A stretch of 64,000 nt of DNA from Vibrio taketomensis (GCF_009938165.1 NZ_AP019649.1:2666001-2730000), one strand, 5' to 3'. Positions 34,484-46,220 are shown, counted from the first letter of the stretch. Numbers and translations: made by a program. Notes: a model not told the origin generated them from the letters alone.

Positions 34484-34849
34484 TTACTTAACTTCAACTA
34501 CAGCACCAGCTTCTTCAAGCTGAGCTTTAAGTGCGTCAGCTTCAGCTTTATCAACACCTTCTTTAAGTGCTGCTGGAGCGCCGTCTACTAGAGCTTTAGC
34601 TTCTTTAAGACCTAGGCCAGTTGCGCCACGTACTGCTTTGATTACAGCAACTTTGTTAGCACCAGCAGAAGCTAGGATTACGTCGAATTCAGTTTGCTCT
34701 TCAACAGCTGCTGCTGCTGCGCCGCCAGCTACTACAGCTGCTGCTGCAGAAACGCCGAATTTCTCTTCCATTGCTTCGATTAGTTCAACAACTTGCATCA
34801 CAGACATTTCTGCGATTGCGTCTAGGATTTGCTCGTTAGTAATAGACAT
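34484..34849 (-). CDS. rplL: Ribosomal protein bL12 (L7/L12)
   Basis: 121 residues. N-terminal dimerisation helices, an Ala/Gly-rich hinge (about 36-53) and the C-terminal factor-binding domain ([20 protein letters not shown]). It forms the stalk that recruits EF-Tu, EF-G and IF2. Lies 57 bases after rplJ. Confidence 0.98.
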   Translation of the reverse strand: MSITNEQILDAIAEMSVMQVVELIEAMEEKFGVSAAAAVVAGGAAAAAVEEQTEFDVILASAGANKVAVIKAVRGATGLGLKEAKALVDGAPAALKEGVDKAEADALKAQLEEAGAVVEVK

Positions 34850-34906
34850 AACAATTCTCTTTTAAGTCAACAATAAGTTTATTTAGCAACCAGTAAAAAG
34901 CAAGGC

Positions 34907-35401
34907 TTATGCCGCTGCTTCTTCTTTTTGATCGCGGATAGCTGCGATAGTACGTGCCAGCTTGCCAGCAGAAGCTTCTTTCATGCACATCATTAGGCGT
35001 GCGATAGCTTCGTCGTAAGTTGGTAGTGTCGCTAGTAGTTCAGCGTCAGTTAGAGCGCCTTCAAATGCAGCAGCTTTGATCTCGAAATCTTTGTTCTCTT
35101 TAGCGAAGTCTTTGAAAAGACGCGCTGCAGCACCTGGGTGCTCGTTAGAGAATGCGATTAGTGTAGGACCAGTGAAAGTGTCAGTTAGACACTCGTACTG
35201 TGTACCTTCAACTGCACGACGTGCTAGAGTGTTACGAACAACTCGTAGGTAAACGTTAGCTTCACGAGCTTGTTTACGTAGAGTAGTCATTGCACCAACA
35301 GCAACGCCACGAGAATCAGCTACAACTGCAGAAAGTGCACCACTGGCAGCTTCGTTGACTTCAGCAACAATTGCTTTTTTGTCTAGAAGGTTTAAAGCCA
35401 T
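34907..35401 (-). CDS. rplJ: Ribosomal protein uL10
   Basis: 164 residues, starting at the ATG at 35401 ([11 protein letters not shown]) with AGGAG at a good distance; the frame stays open 15 codons further upstream. L10 anchors the L7/L12 stalk and, as an L10-L12 complex, represses its own operon by binding the leader mRNA. A leader of roughly 250 bases is present here. Confidence 0.97.
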   Translation of the reverse strand: MALNLLDKKAIVAEVNEAASGALSAVVADSRGVAVGAMTTLRKQAREANVYLRVVRNTLARRAVEGTQYECLTDTFTGPTLIAFSNEHPGAAARLFKDFAKENKDFEIKAAAFEGALTDAELLATLPTYDEAIARLMMCMKEASAGKLARTIAAIRDQKEEAAA

Positions 35402-35697
35402 CTTGGATTTACTCCTGGTTGTTATTACACCACTCACTATTATCACAACAGTGAGAGCTATTTAGGTGCTTCCCAGAAGAAAGGTAACTATTTGCATAGA
35501 GCTTTCTGTCAGTTCGGGCACCATCTACGTAGGATGATTAAGTCATCATTTATAAAATAAACTCAGACACCTACGGTCTTGGACGGAGACTGGGTTATAA
35601 TTCAAGTTAAATTCACAAGTGAATTTAACGAACCAAAGTTCAGCCCCAACCACAAATATTAGGCGCAGAATTATACACTAATTTTGCGCCTAATCAA
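35402..35697 (-). promoter_or_regulatory. rplJ promoter and long leader
   Basis: Minus strand: TTGATT (35692-35697), a 16-base spacer and a perfect TATAAT (35670-35675), then a CTGCGCC discriminator. The -10 box sits in the loop of an inverted repeat TTAGGCGCA / TGCGCCTAA just after rplA. The leader between start site and rplJ is about 260 bases and is where L10-L12 autoregulation would act. I did not resolve its fold. Confidence 0.7.
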
Positions 35698-35702
35698 ATG
35701 AA

Positions 35703-36404
35703 TTAAGCTTGAGTGTTCAGGCTAGCCTGATCAACTGCAACGCCAGCACCCATTGTAGTAGAAATGCTAACTTTCTTCAGGAAAGTACCTTTCGCTGAAG
35801 ATGGTTTAGCTTTCTTAAGAGCAACTAGAAGTGCTTCTAGGTTCTCTTTCAATTGTTCTGCGTCGAAAGACACTTTACCAATTGTTGTATGGATGATGCC
35901 GTTTTTGTCGTTACGGTAACGAACCTGACCAGCTTTAGCGTTCTTAACAGCTTCAGCAACGTTAGGAGTTACAGTACCAACTTTAGGGTTTGGCATAAGA
36001 CCACGAGGACCTAGGATAGTACCTAGTTGACCTACAACGCGCATTGCATCTGGAGAAGCAACAACTACGTCGAAGTTCATTTCGCCCTTCTTAACTAGCT
36101 CAGCTAGATCTTCCATACCCACTAGGTCAGCGCCAGCTTCTTTAGCAGCTTCAGCGTTTGCACCTTGAGTGAATACAGCAACGCGGATATCACGACCAGT
36201 ACCGTGTGGTAGTACAGTTGCACCACGTACGTTTTGGTCAGATTTACGAGCGTCGATACCTAGGTTAACAGCAACGTCTACAGACTCAACGAATTTAGCA
36301 GTTGCTAGTTCTTTTAGAAGAGCTACAGCTTCGTTGATTTCGTATTCTTTAGTTACGTCAACTTTTTCGCGAATTACGCGCATGCGCTTAGTTAGTTTTG
36401 CCAT
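35703..36404 (-). CDS. rplA: Ribosomal protein uL1
   Basis: 233 residues, full length with the conserved [13 protein letters not shown] segment and [17 protein letters not shown]1 is the mobile E-site stalk protein and the translational repressor of the rplK-rplA mRNA. It starts 4 bases after the rplK stop. Confidence 0.98.
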   Translation of the reverse strand: MAKLTKRMRVIREKVDVTKEYEINEAVALLKELATAKFVESVDVAVNLGIDARKSDQNVRGATVLPHGTGRDIRVAVFTQGANAEAAKEAGADLVGMEDLAELVKKGEMNFDVVVASPDAMRVVGQLGTILGPRGLMPNPKVGTVTPNVAEAVKNAKAGQVRYRNDKNGIIHTTIGKVSFDAEQLKENLEALLVALKKAKPSSAKGTFLKKVSISTTMGAGVAVDQASLNTQA

Positions 36405-36408
36405 GATA

Positions 36409-36837
36409 TTAACCCTCTACCACTAGGCCCATTGAACGAGCAGTACCCGCAATAGAACGCTTCATCGCTTCAATGTCAGCACCAGTCATGTCAGCAGCTT
36501 TAGCTTCTGCGATTTCTTGGATTTGAGCTTCAGTTACAGTACCCACTTTTACAGTGTTTGGACGGCCTGAACCAGACTTAAGACCAGCAGCTTTCAATAG
36601 TAGAGTCGCAGCAGGTGGAGTCTTAGTGATGAATGTGAAAGAGCGGTCGTTGTAAACAGTGATTACAACTGGTGTTGGTAGACCTTTCTCTAGAGATTCT
36701 GTTTTTGCGTTGAACGCTTTACAGAATTCCATGATGTTAACACCGTGTTGACCTAGTGCAGGACCTACTGGTGGACTTGGGTTCGCCATACCAGCAGCAA
36801 CTTGTAGCTTGATGTAAGCTTCAACTTTCTTAGCCAT
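36409..36837 (-). CDS. rplK: Ribosomal protein uL11
   Basis: 142 residues. The N-terminal proline-rich hinge ([19 protein letters not shown]) and the C-terminal rRNA-binding domain are intact. L11 organises the GTPase-associated centre and is needed for RelA activation. First gene of the rplKA operon. Confidence 0.98.
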   Translation of the reverse strand: MAKKVEAYIKLQVAAGMANPSPPVGPALGQHGVNIMEFCKAFNAKTESLEKGLPTPVVITVYNDRSFTFITKTPPAATLLLKAAGLKSGSGRPNTVKVGTVTEAQIQEIAEAKAADMTGADIEAMKRSIAGTARSMGLVVEG

Positions 36838-36899
36838 GATAATTCCTAAGTTTGGGTTCTAACGCTAATCAACTGATCAGCTCCCCGGTTATTACAAAA

Positions 36900-36962
36900 C
36901 TTTTTACTTCAGGGAGAAGTAAAAAGGCGCGAAATTATAGTCATAATCCGCGCCTTTAACAA
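36900..36962 (-). promoter_or_regulatory. rplK promoter nested in the secE-nusG terminator
   Basis: Minus strand: TTGTTA (36957-36962), a 17-base spacer, perfect TATAAT (36934-36939). The box lies in the loop of a nine-base inverted repeat AAAGGCGCG / CGCGCCTTT (36923-36931 and 36949-36957) followed by five T residues, which is itself a credible nusG terminator. Immediately downstream is an 11-base inverted repeat CTTTTTACTTC / GAAGTAAAAAG (36900-36926), an early hairpin in the rplK leader. Confidence 0.75.
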
Positions 36963-36981
36963 GCCTTTAAAAGGTGTTTTT

Positions 36982-37530
36982 TTAATCAAGTTTTTCCACT
37001 TGACCAAATTCAAGCTCAACTGGTGTTGCACGACCAAAGATCGATACAGACACTTTCATGCGGCTCTTCTCGTAATCCACTTCTTCAACAGTACCGTTGA
37101 AGTCTGCGAATGGACCGTCAGTAACACGAACAACTTCACCCGCTTCGTACATAGTACGTGGACGTGGTGCTTCACTCGCTTTCTCAAGACGGTTAAGAAT
37201 CGCATCAGCTTCCTTATCAGAGATAGGAGCTGGACGATCAGAGGTACCACCAATGAAGCCCATGACACGCGGAACACTGCGCACTAAGTGCCATGATTCA
37301 TCGTTCATGATCATCTGAACTAGGACGTAACCTGGGAAGAACTTACGCTCTGACTTACGACGTTGGCCAGCGCGAATTTCAACTACTTCTTCAGTAGGAA
37401 CAAGTACTTCACCGAATAGCTCTTCCATAGCATGCATTTTGATATGCTCACGTAGAGACTGAGCTACACGACCTTCAAATCCAGAAAAGGCTTGAACTAC
37501 ATACCAGCGTTTTTTAGGAGCTTCACTCAT
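36982..37530 (-). CDS. nusG: NusG, transcription elongation/termination factor
   Basis: 182 residues. N-terminal NGN domain ([13 protein letters not shown]) and C-terminal KOW domain ([18 protein letters not shown]). NusG links RNA polymerase to Rho or to ribosomal protein S10. It lies 13 bases after secE. Confidence 0.98.
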   Translation of the reverse strand: MSEAPKKRWYVVQAFSGFEGRVAQSLREHIKMHAMEELFGEVLVPTEEVVEIRAGQRRKSERKFFPGYVLVQMIMNDESWHLVRSVPRVMGFIGGTSDRPAPISDKEADAILNRLEKASEAPRPRTMYEAGEVVRVTDGPFADFNGTVEEVDYEKSRMKVSVSIFGRATPVELEFGQVEKLD

Positions 37531-37543
37531 GTAAATAAACCCT

Positions 37544-37924
37544 CTATACCCCAGTTACTAGAGCTACCAAACGAACCATAATGCCGTCGATACCCCATAG
37601 TGCTAGAGCCATTACAATACTTACAGCTAGAACGATCAGTGTAGTTTGTAGAGTTTCTTGACGCGTTGGCCAAACCACTTTACGAACTTCCATGCGAGAT
37701 TCTTTCGCAAACGCGATCGCAGCTTTACCCTTAGTTGTTGTAGCAGCAACACCAAGTGCCGCAGCAATTAGTACAACAACTCCTGCAGCGCGAACCACTA
37801 CAGACATATCACCATACAGGTAATTACCCACAACAGCAGCAGTTAGCAGAACAAAAGTGATAATCCACTTAAAGATATCCGCGCCATTTGAGCTTTCAGG
37901 AGTTTCAGCGTTATTAGCTTTCAT
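37544..37924 (-). CDS. secE: SecE, Sec translocon subunit
   Basis: 126 residues with three predicted membrane helices. The conserved cytoplasmic hinge and last helix ([20 protein letters not shown]) are present. SecE clamps SecY in the translocation channel. First gene of the secE-nusG unit; the 273-base gap to tufB contains the tufB terminator. Confidence 0.97.
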   Translation of the reverse strand: MKANNAETPESSNGADIFKWIITFVLLTAAVVGNYLYGDMSVVVRAAGVVVLIAAALGVAATTTKGKAAIAFAKESRMEVRKVVWPTRQETLQTTLIVLAVSIVMALALWGIDGIMVRLVALVTGV

Positions 37925-38110
37925 AAAACCAACCTGTCACAAGTCTTAATATAGACGACAACAACCCCGCTGTTGCAGGGCAAATCCATGAAACGGCAAT
38001 TTAAATCAATTGACGTACTCTTTTTCTGACCGAGAAGCAAACTTCCCTTTCAAAAATCCTGCTAAACATCTGCTTGGACAAGAAATCAGCAAACATTATG
38101 TTGAGCGCAG

Positions 38111-38137
38111 AAAAGGGCATCAAATGATGCCCTTTTT
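38111..38137 (-). terminator. Terminator after tufB
   Basis: AAAAGGGCATCA / TGATGCCCTTTT, a 12-base stem with a two-base centre and T residues on both sides. It ends the tRNA-tufB transcript before secE-nusG. Confidence 0.85.
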
Positions 38138-38197
38138 GCTACTGGTTCGTCAAATCTTATTCAAGATTTTCTGAAGTCTTCAGCTAATTCTTAAGAA

Positions 38198-39431
<1,234 letters not shown>

Positions 39432-39479
39432 TTATTGGTGATAAAGTATATATCAAAAGGAAAATTTTGCTTTGGGAGC

Positions 39480-39555
<76 letters not shown>

Positions 39556-39568
39556 AACAAATTGTGAT

Positions 39569-39641
<73 letters not shown>

Positions 39642-39675
39642 ACACGTAACTCTTCGAGCTATTTCCTAAAGAATA

Positions 39676-39760
<85 letters not shown>

Positions 39761-39806
39761 AAATTTTTGCCATTCTCACTAACCCTATTTCGAAAATAGG
39801 AGGGAA

Positions 39807-39882
<76 letters not shown>

Positions 39883-39895
39883 ATAAGTGGAGCGC

Positions 39896-39924
39896 ATTCT
39901 ATTGAATGATTTTCTTGCTTGCAA
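39896..39924 (-). promoter_or_regulatory. Promoter of the tRNA-tufB operon
   Basis: Minus strand: TTGCAA (39919-39924), exactly 17 bases, then TAGAAT (39896-39901) and a GCGCTCC discriminator, the pattern of a stringently controlled stable-RNA promoter. The transcript would begin a few bases before thrU. Confidence 0.75.
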
Positions 39925-40088
39925 TAGCAAATTGGAAAAAAGTGAATTTTTCTCGAAATTCCGTTCGCTTGCTGAAATTTCGCACAATTCTGACCGTAAA
40001 TAATGATTCTTGCTTGCTTGTGATTTGCTTTCTGATGCGCATGATGTATGTTCGCAATTTCTGAACGATGAAACTAGTCGAGAGTGCT

Positions 40089-41012
40089 ATGACTCCTTAT
40101 ATCTCTTTTAACCGACAACAATGGGCTGAATTGCGCAATTCAGTGCCGATGACTTTGTCTGAAGATGACTTAAAAGAGCTACAAGGTGTCAATGAAAGTC
40201 TCACCATGGAAGAGTCTGTAGAGATCTACCTTCCGTTAGCTCGACTACTCAACCTGTATATTTCTGCTCGCCAAAGTCGTAACACTGTTTTACAGCACTT
40301 TCTTGGCGCAAAAACTGCCCCACCACCGTTTATTATTGGTATCGCGGGTAGCGTCGCGGTGGGTAAAAGCACCACTGCGCGTTTACTTAAAGCTCTGCTT
40401 TCTCGCTGGGAAGATCATACTAAGGTCGAATTAGTCACCACCGATGGCTTTTTGTATCCGAAAAAGGTACTCGACGAGCAAGGCATTATGCATCGTAAAG
40501 GCTTCCCTGAATCATACGATATCAAGCGCTTGGTTGAATTTGTTTCGGACATCAAAGCTGGTAAGCCTAATTTGCAAGTACCGGTGTATTCGCATATTAC
40601 CTACGACATCACTGATGAAGTGAAAATTGTTGACCGCCCAGACGTATTAATTATTGAAGGCCTGAACGTACTGCAAAGTGGCATGGATTACCCTCATGCG
40701 CCACACCGAGTGTTCGTCTCCGACTTTCTAGATTTCACTATCTATGTGGATGCTGAAACACCAATTATCGAACAGTGGTATATCGATCGCTTTTTGAACT
40801 TCCGTAAGGGTGCTTTTACTAAGCCTGGTTCTTACTTTAGTCACTACACTCAATTGAGCGAACAGCAGGCGATTGATAAAGCAAAAAATATTTGGCACTC
40901 AATCAACGGCCTCAATCTAAATGAGAACATTTTGCCAACCAAAGGTCGTGCGCAATTGATTTTGAAAAAAGGTCAAAACCATCTCGTCGAAGAGATTTTG
41001 CTGCGTAAGTAA
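40089..41012 (+). CDS. coaA: CoaA, type I pantothenate kinase
   Basis: About 307 residues. The P-loop [12 protein letters not shown] and the DGFLYP and [12 protein letters not shown] segments are those of the bacterial type I enzyme, which makes 4'-phosphopantothenate, the committed and CoA-inhibited step of coenzyme A synthesis. Start at the ATG at 40089 (MTPYISF) with GAGAG before it; an in-frame ATG at 40068 is possible. It diverges from the tRNA-tufB operon, as in E. coli. Confidence 0.95.
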   Translation: MTPYISFNRQQWAELRNSVPMTLSEDDLKELQGVNESLTMEESVEIYLPLARLLNLYISARQSRNTVLQHFLGAKTAPPPFIIGIAGSVAVGKSTTARLLKALLSRWEDHTKVELVTTDGFLYPKKVLDEQGIMHRKGFPESYDIKRLVEFVSDIKAGKPNLQVPVYSHITYDITDEVKIVDRPDVLIIEGLNVLQSGMDYPHAPHRVFVSDFLDFTIYVDAETPIIEQWYIDRFLNFRKGAFTKPGSYFSHYTQLSEQQAIDKAKNIWHSINGLNLNENILPTKGRAQLILKKGQNHLVEEILLRK

Positions 41013-41118
41013 CAATTCTCAGATTAGTTCAATCACTGAGATTGAGCCTTGTTACTGGCTCGAATGAAAGTAAACCGACGAACGGTAAACAGATGAGCTG
41101 CCATTTATGGCGACTCGC

Positions 41119-41466
41119 TCAGTTAACCACTTTTTGAAAACAATCCCGATCCATCTCTCGCATATTGACCGTTAAACTGCGTACATGCCCTGCTTGGTTT
41201 TGCAGTTCGGTCATTAAGGCTCTAGATAGCTCTCTTTTTTGTTCCGCCGTTCTTCCTGCTAACAACTCAAATGTCACATGGATAAAATCCACGCTGTCGC
41301 CCTCCTCCCCCACTAACCAATCATGATAACGCAATGCTCGCGATTTTAACGCTGGCGCATCGAACAGCCCCGACTGAATGGCAATATGGTGTAAATCCTC
41401 AAGTAAGCGTTGAGTATTCACTCGCTCATCAACCGAATTTGAGTATTCCATGACTAAATGTGGCAT
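41119..41466 (-). CDS. 5-carboxymethyl-2-hydroxymuconate isomerase family (HpaF-like)
   Basis: 115 residues. It begins MPHLVMEYS; once the initiator Met is removed, Pro is the first residue, the catalytic base in this tautomerase-fold family. Trimeric isomerases of this kind act in homoprotocatechuate degradation, but no other genes of that pathway are nearby, so the true substrate is uncertain. It stands alone, convergent with coaA and divergent from tpiA. Confidence 0.8.
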   Translation of the reverse strand: MPHLVMEYSNSVDERVNTQRLLEDLHHIAIQSGLFDAPALKSRALRYHDWLVGEEGDSVDFIHVTFELLAGRTAEQKRELSRALMTELQNQAGHVRSLTVNMREMDRDCFQKVVN

Positions 41467-41655
41467 CGCTTTCCCTGCAAATGATTCCTGTACTTGTGAA
41501 CAACTATTAACAATTTATCGGTAAGATGCCGAGCGCATTACTGTCATTCTGTCTGATGGATCACTGATTAACATTTCAACACCCACAGGGGTTAGTTTTG
41601 TATTAAGATCCTTTCAAGAAATGATACGGGTCATGATTTGCGTGATTTAATCTGT

Positions 41656-41661
41656 TATATT
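41656..41661 (+). promoter_or_regulatory. Candidate extended -10 promoter of tpiA
   Basis: TGT-TATATT, an extended -10 form, about 50 bases before the tpiA start. No good -35 at the usual distance. Confidence 0.35.
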
Positions 41662-41712
41662 CTTACGTAGATTTATTACATTAACGCTTTAATTTAAATA
41701 TGGAGATATTCT

Positions 41713-42483
41713 ATGCGTCGTCCTGTAGTGATGGGTAACTGGAAACTTAACGGCAGCAAAGCAATGGTTAAAGAGCTGCTAACTGGTCTTAACGCTGAAC
41801 TTGAAGGCGTTGAAGGTGTTGACGTAGCAGTAGCTCCACCAGCGCTTTACATCGACCTAGCAGAGCGAGTGATTGCTGAAGGCGGTAACAAGATCATCCT
41901 TGGTGCACAAAACACTGACCTAAACAACAGCGGTGCATTCACTGGCGACATGTCTCCAGAAATGCTAAAAGACTTCGGTGCAACCCACATCATCATCGGT
42001 CACTCTGAGCGTCGTGATTACCACAACGAATCAGACGAGTTCATCGCTAAGAAATTCAACTTCCTAAAAGAAAACGGTCTAACTCCTGTTTTCTGTATCG
42101 GCGAATCTGAAGCACAAAACGAAGCTGGCGAAACTGAAGCTGTATGTGCACGTCAAATCAACGCAGTTATCGATGCATACGGCGTTGAAGCTCTAAACGG
42201 CGCAATCATCGCTTACGAACCAATCTGGGCTATCGGTACTGGTAAAGCAGCAACTGCAGAAGATGCACAACGCATCCACGCATCTATCCGTGCGCTAATC
42301 GCAGCGAAAGACGAAGCAGTAGCAGAACAAGTAATCATTCAATACGGCGGCAGCGTTAAACCAGAAAACGCAGAAGCTTACTTCTCACAACCAGACATCG
42401 ACGGTGCTCTAGTTGGTGGTGCTTCTCTAGACGCTAAGAGCTTTGCGGCGATCGCTAAAGCGGCGGCAGCAGCGAAAGCGTAA
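41713..42483 (+). CDS. tpiA: TpiA, triosephosphate isomerase
   Basis: 256 residues. Catalytic Lys in MGNWKLNGS, His in IIIGHSERR, Glu in [14 protein letters not shown] (with loop 6), and the phosphate-binding YGGSV. Interconverts the two triose phosphates in glycolysis. The Ala/Lys-rich C-terminus is slightly extended. Codon bias is strong. GGAG lies upstream of the ATG and a clear terminator follows. Confidence 0.97.
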   Translation: MRRPVVMGNWKLNGSKAMVKELLTGLNAELEGVEGVDVAVAPPALYIDLAERVIAEGGNKIILGAQNTDLNNSGAFTGDMSPEMLKDFGATHIIIGHSERRDYHNESDEFIAKKFNFLKENGLTPVFCIGESEAQNEAGETEAVCARQINAVIDAYGVEALNGAIIAYEPIWAIGTGKAATAEDAQRIHASIRALIAAKDEAVAEQVIIQYGGSVKPENAEAYFSQPDIDGALVGGASLDAKSFAAIAKAAAAAKA

Positions 42484-42511
42484 TTTTCGATTTCAAGTTC
42501 GAAAATATAGT

Positions 42512-42538
42512 AAAAGGTCAGCTTCGGCTGGCCTTTTT
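42512..42538 (+). terminator. Terminator after tpiA
   Basis: AAAGGTCAGC / GCTGGCCTTT (one G-U type pair) with a TTCG tetraloop and a T-run. Confidence 0.85.
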
Positions 42539-42642
42539 CATATTCGAGTGGCAACTATAGTTTGCGGCAATTTCTGCACTGCAAACTATCACCAACCCGA
42601 TGAATCAAGTATTCTAACCTTTTCCACTTGTTCGACGGTTTT

Positions 42643-44001
42643 ATGCACGATAAACATGGCCTATTAACTGGCTCAATCCCCGAAGTGCTAAGGCAGATGA
42701 CCATCCCAATGACGGTGGGCATGATTGCCATTCTGATGTTTAACCTCGTCGATACTTTCTTTATTTCTCTGCTTGGCACTGACGCATTAGCGGCCGTCAG
42801 CTATACATTTCCCGTCACCTTTGGTGTTAACTGCATCACGATGGGGATCGGTATGGGTTTATCCACCAACATTGGACGTCTACTTGGTCAACGTCAGGCG
42901 CAAGATGCCGCTCGCGTTGCTAGCCATGGTTTGATTCTCGCGGTCATATTAGTGACTATCGCTTCTACCATCGGCTTGCTAACGATCAGACCTCTGTTTG
43001 TCGCCTTAGGTGCGGAAGCAAAGTTACTGCCACTCATTGAGCAGTACATGACGATTTGGTATTTATCGATTCCGCTATTGGTGATCCCGATGGCGGGTAA
43101 TAGTGCAATACGAGCCAGCGGTGATACTAAGACCCCGGCCAAGATCATGATGCTAGCGGGGTTGATTAACGGTATTCTCGACCCGCTGTTGATCTTTGGC
43201 TATGGTCCATTTCCTGAATTGGGTATTCAAGGTGCCGCCATCGCCAGTGCCATTAGTTGGTTCGGAGCCCTAATTAGCTCACTCTACGTTCTAATCAAAC
43301 GTGAAAAACTGCTGGCATTGCCTAAGCTCACTTTCTTGCACCAAGACTGCAAAATGATCCTCAAGATCGGCACTCCAGCGGCGTTCTCCAATGCAATGTC
43401 GCCATTGTCGGGGGCACTTTTGATGATGATCCTCTCAACTCATGGCACCTCTGTGGTCGCTGCTTACGGCGCAGCACAGCGTATCGAGTCGATTCTAATT
43501 TTGGTGTTAATGTCTCTCACTTCTGCGCTCACCCCTTTTATGGCGCAAAATTTTGGCGCAGATAATCCAGAGCGCAGCTTTGCAGGTCTCTTTCTCAGCA
43601 TGCGCTTTGCTATCGTGTTCCAATTGATGATATTTGTCATGATGGTGCCGCTGAGTATTCCGCTTGCCGCCATGTTCTCTCAAGAACAGGCCGTGCAGAA
43701 CCAACTGTGGCATTACCTGATCGTCGTGCCATTTAGCTACGGGTTTCAAGGCATCATGATGATGCTGGTGTCAGGGCTTAATGCACTGCATCAACCATTA
43801 AGAGCCTTCCAGTGGAGCGCGATGCGCCTATTTATCTTAACTTTGCCAATGGCGTGGGTGGGCGGTAAGTGGTTTGGTGTTGAAGGCGTCTTTATTGGCA
43901 TTGCTGCCGGCAATATCATCGGCGGTAGCTTAGGTTATCTCTATGCGCTTAAGTTAAGGAAAAACTGTCGTCATCTGCTTGCGCAGAACCTCAAACAGTA
44001 G
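42643..44001 (+). CDS. MATE family efflux transporter
   Basis: About 452 residues, twelve predicted membrane segments in two halves, each beginning with the family pattern (LTGSIPEVLRQMTIPM ... ; MILKIGTPAAFSNAMSPLSG). MATE pumps export cationic drugs or metabolites in exchange for Na+ or H+; vibrios carry several, including NorM. Which substrate this copy moves is not readable. Start at the ATG at 42643; an in-frame TTG lies 15 bases earlier. Confidence 0.9.
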   Translation: MHDKHGLLTGSIPEVLRQMTIPMTVGMIAILMFNLVDTFFISLLGTDALAAVSYTFPVTFGVNCITMGIGMGLSTNIGRLLGQRQAQDAARVASHGLILAVILVTIASTIGLLTIRPLFVALGAEAKLLPLIEQYMTIWYLSIPLLVIPMAGNSAIRASGDTKTPAKIMMLAGLINGILDPLLIFGYGPFPELGIQGAAIASAISWFGALISSLYVLIKREKLLALPKLTFLHQDCKMILKIGTPAAFSNAMSPLSGALLMMILSTHGTSVVAAYGAAQRIESILILVLMSLTSALTPFMAQNFGADNPERSFAGLFLSMRFAIVFQLMIFVMMVPLSIPLAAMFSQEQAVQNQLWHYLIVVPFSYGFQGIMMMLVSGLNALHQPLRAFQWSAMRLFILTLPMAWVGGKWFGVEGVFIGIAAGNIIGGSLGYLYALKLRKNCRHLLAQNLKQ

Positions 44002-44005
44002 TGAT

Positions 44006-44034
44006 AAAAAAGCCAGCTTAACGCTGGCTTTTTT
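44006..44034. terminator. Bidirectional terminator between the MATE gene and rraA
   Basis: AAAAAAGCCAGC / GCTGGCTTTTTT with a five-base loop, serving both convergent genes. Confidence 0.9.
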
Positions 44035-44036
44035 AA

Positions 44037-44555
44037 TTAATCTTCTTCGACATCGTCTTCATCGAGGTCGAGATCGATATTCAGTGGCTCTTGAGAAAGA
44101 ATCACGCCGGTATTATCGGCATACAGGTAATCTTCGGGGATAAAGGTAACACCGCCAAAATTGACTGGAATGTCCACCTCACCTTCACCTTTGCTGGTTG
44201 CGCCAACTGGAATAGAAGCGAGAGCTTGAATACCAATACTCATATCTTCTAACTCATCAACTTCGCGCACGCTACCGTAAACAACGATACCTTCCCACTC
44301 ATTCTCTTCAGCAAGAGTGGCAATTTCAGCGTCAATCAATGCTCTACGTAGTGAACCGCCACCATCGACCAGTAATACTCGCCCAACGCCATCTTGCTCT
44401 AAAATTTCGCGGATAATGCCATTATCCTCGAAACATTTAACGGTAGTAATTTGCCCAGCAAATGAAGCGCTGCCGCCAAAGTTGCTAAACATAGGTTCTA
44501 CCACATCCACTTGGTCTAAGTAGATATCGCATAATGCTGAAGTATTGTATTCCAT
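44037..44555 (-). CDS. rraA: RraA, inhibitor of RNase E
   Basis: About 172 residues. The start at 44555 ([12 protein letters not shown]) aligns with E. coli RraA; the frame continues nine codons upstream. RraA trimers bind RNase E and damp mRNA decay. The conserved [15 protein letters not shown] and VNFGGVTF segments are present. The C-terminus has an acidic tail ([11 protein letters not shown]), longer than in E. coli. Downstream of menA on the same strand. Confidence 0.94.
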   Translation of the reverse strand: MEYNTSALCDIYLDQVDVVEPMFSNFGGSASFAGQITTVKCFEDNGIIREILEQDGVGRVLLVDGGGSLRRALIDAEIATLAEENEWEGIVVYGSVREVDELEDMSIGIQALASIPVGATSKGEGEVDIPVNFGGVTFIPEDYLYADNTGVILSQEPLNIDLDLDEDDVEED

Positions 44556-44631
44556 AACATTTCTTCTCATCGCGTTGGTCATATCAATCGAGTATATCCA
44601 GTCACTTTAGGTTTGCAATCACTAGCTGCGT

Positions 44632-45549
44632 TTAACTCACTAGAGTTTGAGCTATAACCACCCCAGCAAACAGCAAATTGGTGACTAACGAACACTTAAC
44701 CACAACCGGCATCATAGGGGCAATTTGTGCCGGTTGCTCCGCGAGCCATACCGCTTTGCCGTGTTTAAACGTCACTAACAGGCTCAATAAAAATGGCAGC
44801 ATTACCCATACAGGTGAAGGTTGAAGTAGCAAGTACGCAATAAACGCCGCCACCGCACCCGCGAGTAACACAAAGTGATATTGCTTCGCGTGTTTTTGCC
44901 CTAAACGAACTGCCACAGTGCGCTTACCGCAACGAGCATCATTTTCAATGTCACGCATATTGTTGATATTCAGCACCGCTACTGCCAATAAACCGCAACC
45001 AACGGCAGGCAAAACAAGTGATGGTTCAACAATACCTGTATGTAGAAAATAGGTACCAGCTACACCAAGCAAACCAAAAAAGATAAATACTGAGATATCA
45101 CCCAACCCAACATAACCATAAGGTTTGTTGCCCACGGTATAGGCAATCGCAGCCCCAATCGCTAATAGGCCTAGGCCCATGAAAGCTAAAATGCTCTCCC
45201 AACTATTTAGCGCATGCAACACCAACACTAACCCTGCAATCATTGTCAAAATCACATTAACGATGATCGCTTGGCGCATGGTTTTCGGTGTTACCGCACC
45301 AGATTGAATTGCCCTTGTCGGTCCTAGGCGTGCTTCGTTGTCGGTTCCTTTGACTGCATCTCCATAATCATTGGCCAGATTCGACAAGATCTGTAATAAA
45401 GTCGCAGTAATAAATGCCAATACCGCAACAGATAGAGAAAAATGATGGCTTGAGAACGCCAAAACACTACCAGTCAAAATAGAGACTAGTGCCAAAGGCA
45501 AGGTTTTAGGGCGAGCGGCATCCAGCCAAATTTGCAGTGTCTGTTTCAT
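44632..45549 (-). CDS. menA: MenA, 1,4-dihydroxy-2-naphthoate octaprenyltransferase
   Basis: 305 residues, UbiA-family membrane prenyltransferase with about eight to nine helices. Both Mg-diphosphate motifs are visible: NDYGDAVKGTD near residue 60 and DIENDARCGKRTVAVRLG near residue 195. Catalyses the prenylation step of menaquinone synthesis. It lies about 77 bases upstream of rraA, the same pairing as in E. coli. Confidence 0.94.
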   Translation of the reverse strand: MKQTLQIWLDAARPKTLPLALVSILTGSVLAFSSHHFSLSVAVLAFITATLLQILSNLANDYGDAVKGTDNEARLGPTRAIQSGAVTPKTMRQAIIVNVILTMIAGLVLVLHALNSWESILAFMGLGLLAIGAAIAYTVGNKPYGYVGLGDISVFIFFGLLGVAGTYFLHTGIVEPSLVLPAVGCGLLAVAVLNINNMRDIENDARCGKRTVAVRLGQKHAKQYHFVLLAGAVAAFIAYLLLQPSPVWVMLPFLLSLLVTFKHGKAVWLAEQPAQIAPMMPVVVKCSLVTNLLFAGVVIAQTLVS

Positions 45550-45613
45550 ACTCGTTAGTGTAGTGAGATATTCACGTTTAGAAGTTGTGTCATATCAAAG
45601 TTAGCAGAAAAAT

Positions 45614-45638
45614 AAAAAGGCCACCGAAGTGACCTTTT
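45614..45638 (-). terminator. Terminator after efp
   Basis: AAAAGG-CAC / GTG-CCTTTT stem with one mismatch and a CGAA loop, T-run on the minus strand. Confidence 0.7.
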
Positions 45639-45653
45639 CTAATTTGGGCAAAA

Positions 45654-46220
45654 TTATTTAACGCGACCAACGTATTCAGCTGAACGAGTGTCAACTTTGA
45701 TCACTTCACCGATAGCAATGAATAGAGGAACACGTACTACTGCACCAGTAGATAGAGTCGCTGGTTTACCGCCAGTACCTTGAGTGTCACCTTTTAGACC
45801 TGGGTCTGTATCAGCAACTTCTAGCTCAACAAAGTTTGGTGGAGTCACAGCGATTGGGTTGCCGTTCCAAAGTGTTAGCATACAAGTGTTGTTTTCTACC
45901 AACCACTTAGCGTTCTCACCTACAGCTTTCTTGTCTGCAGCAATTTGTTCGAACGTTTCGTTGTTCATAAAGTGGTAGAATTCACCATCGTTGTATAGGT
46001 AGTCTAGATCGATATCCATTACGTCAGCCACTTCAACAGTGTCGCCAGACTTAAATGTTTTCTCTAGAACTTTACCTGAAAGCAGTTTACGGATTTTAAC
46101 GCGGTTGAATGCTTGACCTTTACCTGGTTTTACATACTCGTTTTCGAGAATGACACAAGGCTCATTATCAAGCATAATTTTAAGACCGCCTTTGAATTCA
46201 TTCGTGCTAACAGTAGCCAT
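45654..46220 (-). CDS. efp: Elongation factor P
   Basis: 188 residues, three beta-barrel domains. The modified lysine is Lys34 in [11 protein letters not shown] rescues ribosomes stalled on consecutive prolines. It diverges from epmB with 33 bases between start codons, which is apt because EpmB (with EpmA) makes the beta-lysyl group placed on Lys34. Confidence 0.97.
   Translation of the reverse strand: MATVSTNEFKGGLKIMLDNEPCVILENEYVKPGKGQAFNRVKIRKLLSGKVLEKTFKSGDTVEVADVMDIDLDYLYNDGEFYHFMNNETFEQIAADKKAVGENAKWLVENNTCMLTLWNGNPIAVTPPNFVELEVADTDPGLKGDTQGTGGKPATLSTGAVVRVPLFIAIGEVIKVDTRSAEYVGRVK

Noticed and set aside
44632..45549. UbiA (4-hydroxybenzoate prenyltransferase) for the menA gene
   Set aside because: Neighbourhood with rraA and the sequence around the two Asp motifs fit MenA.
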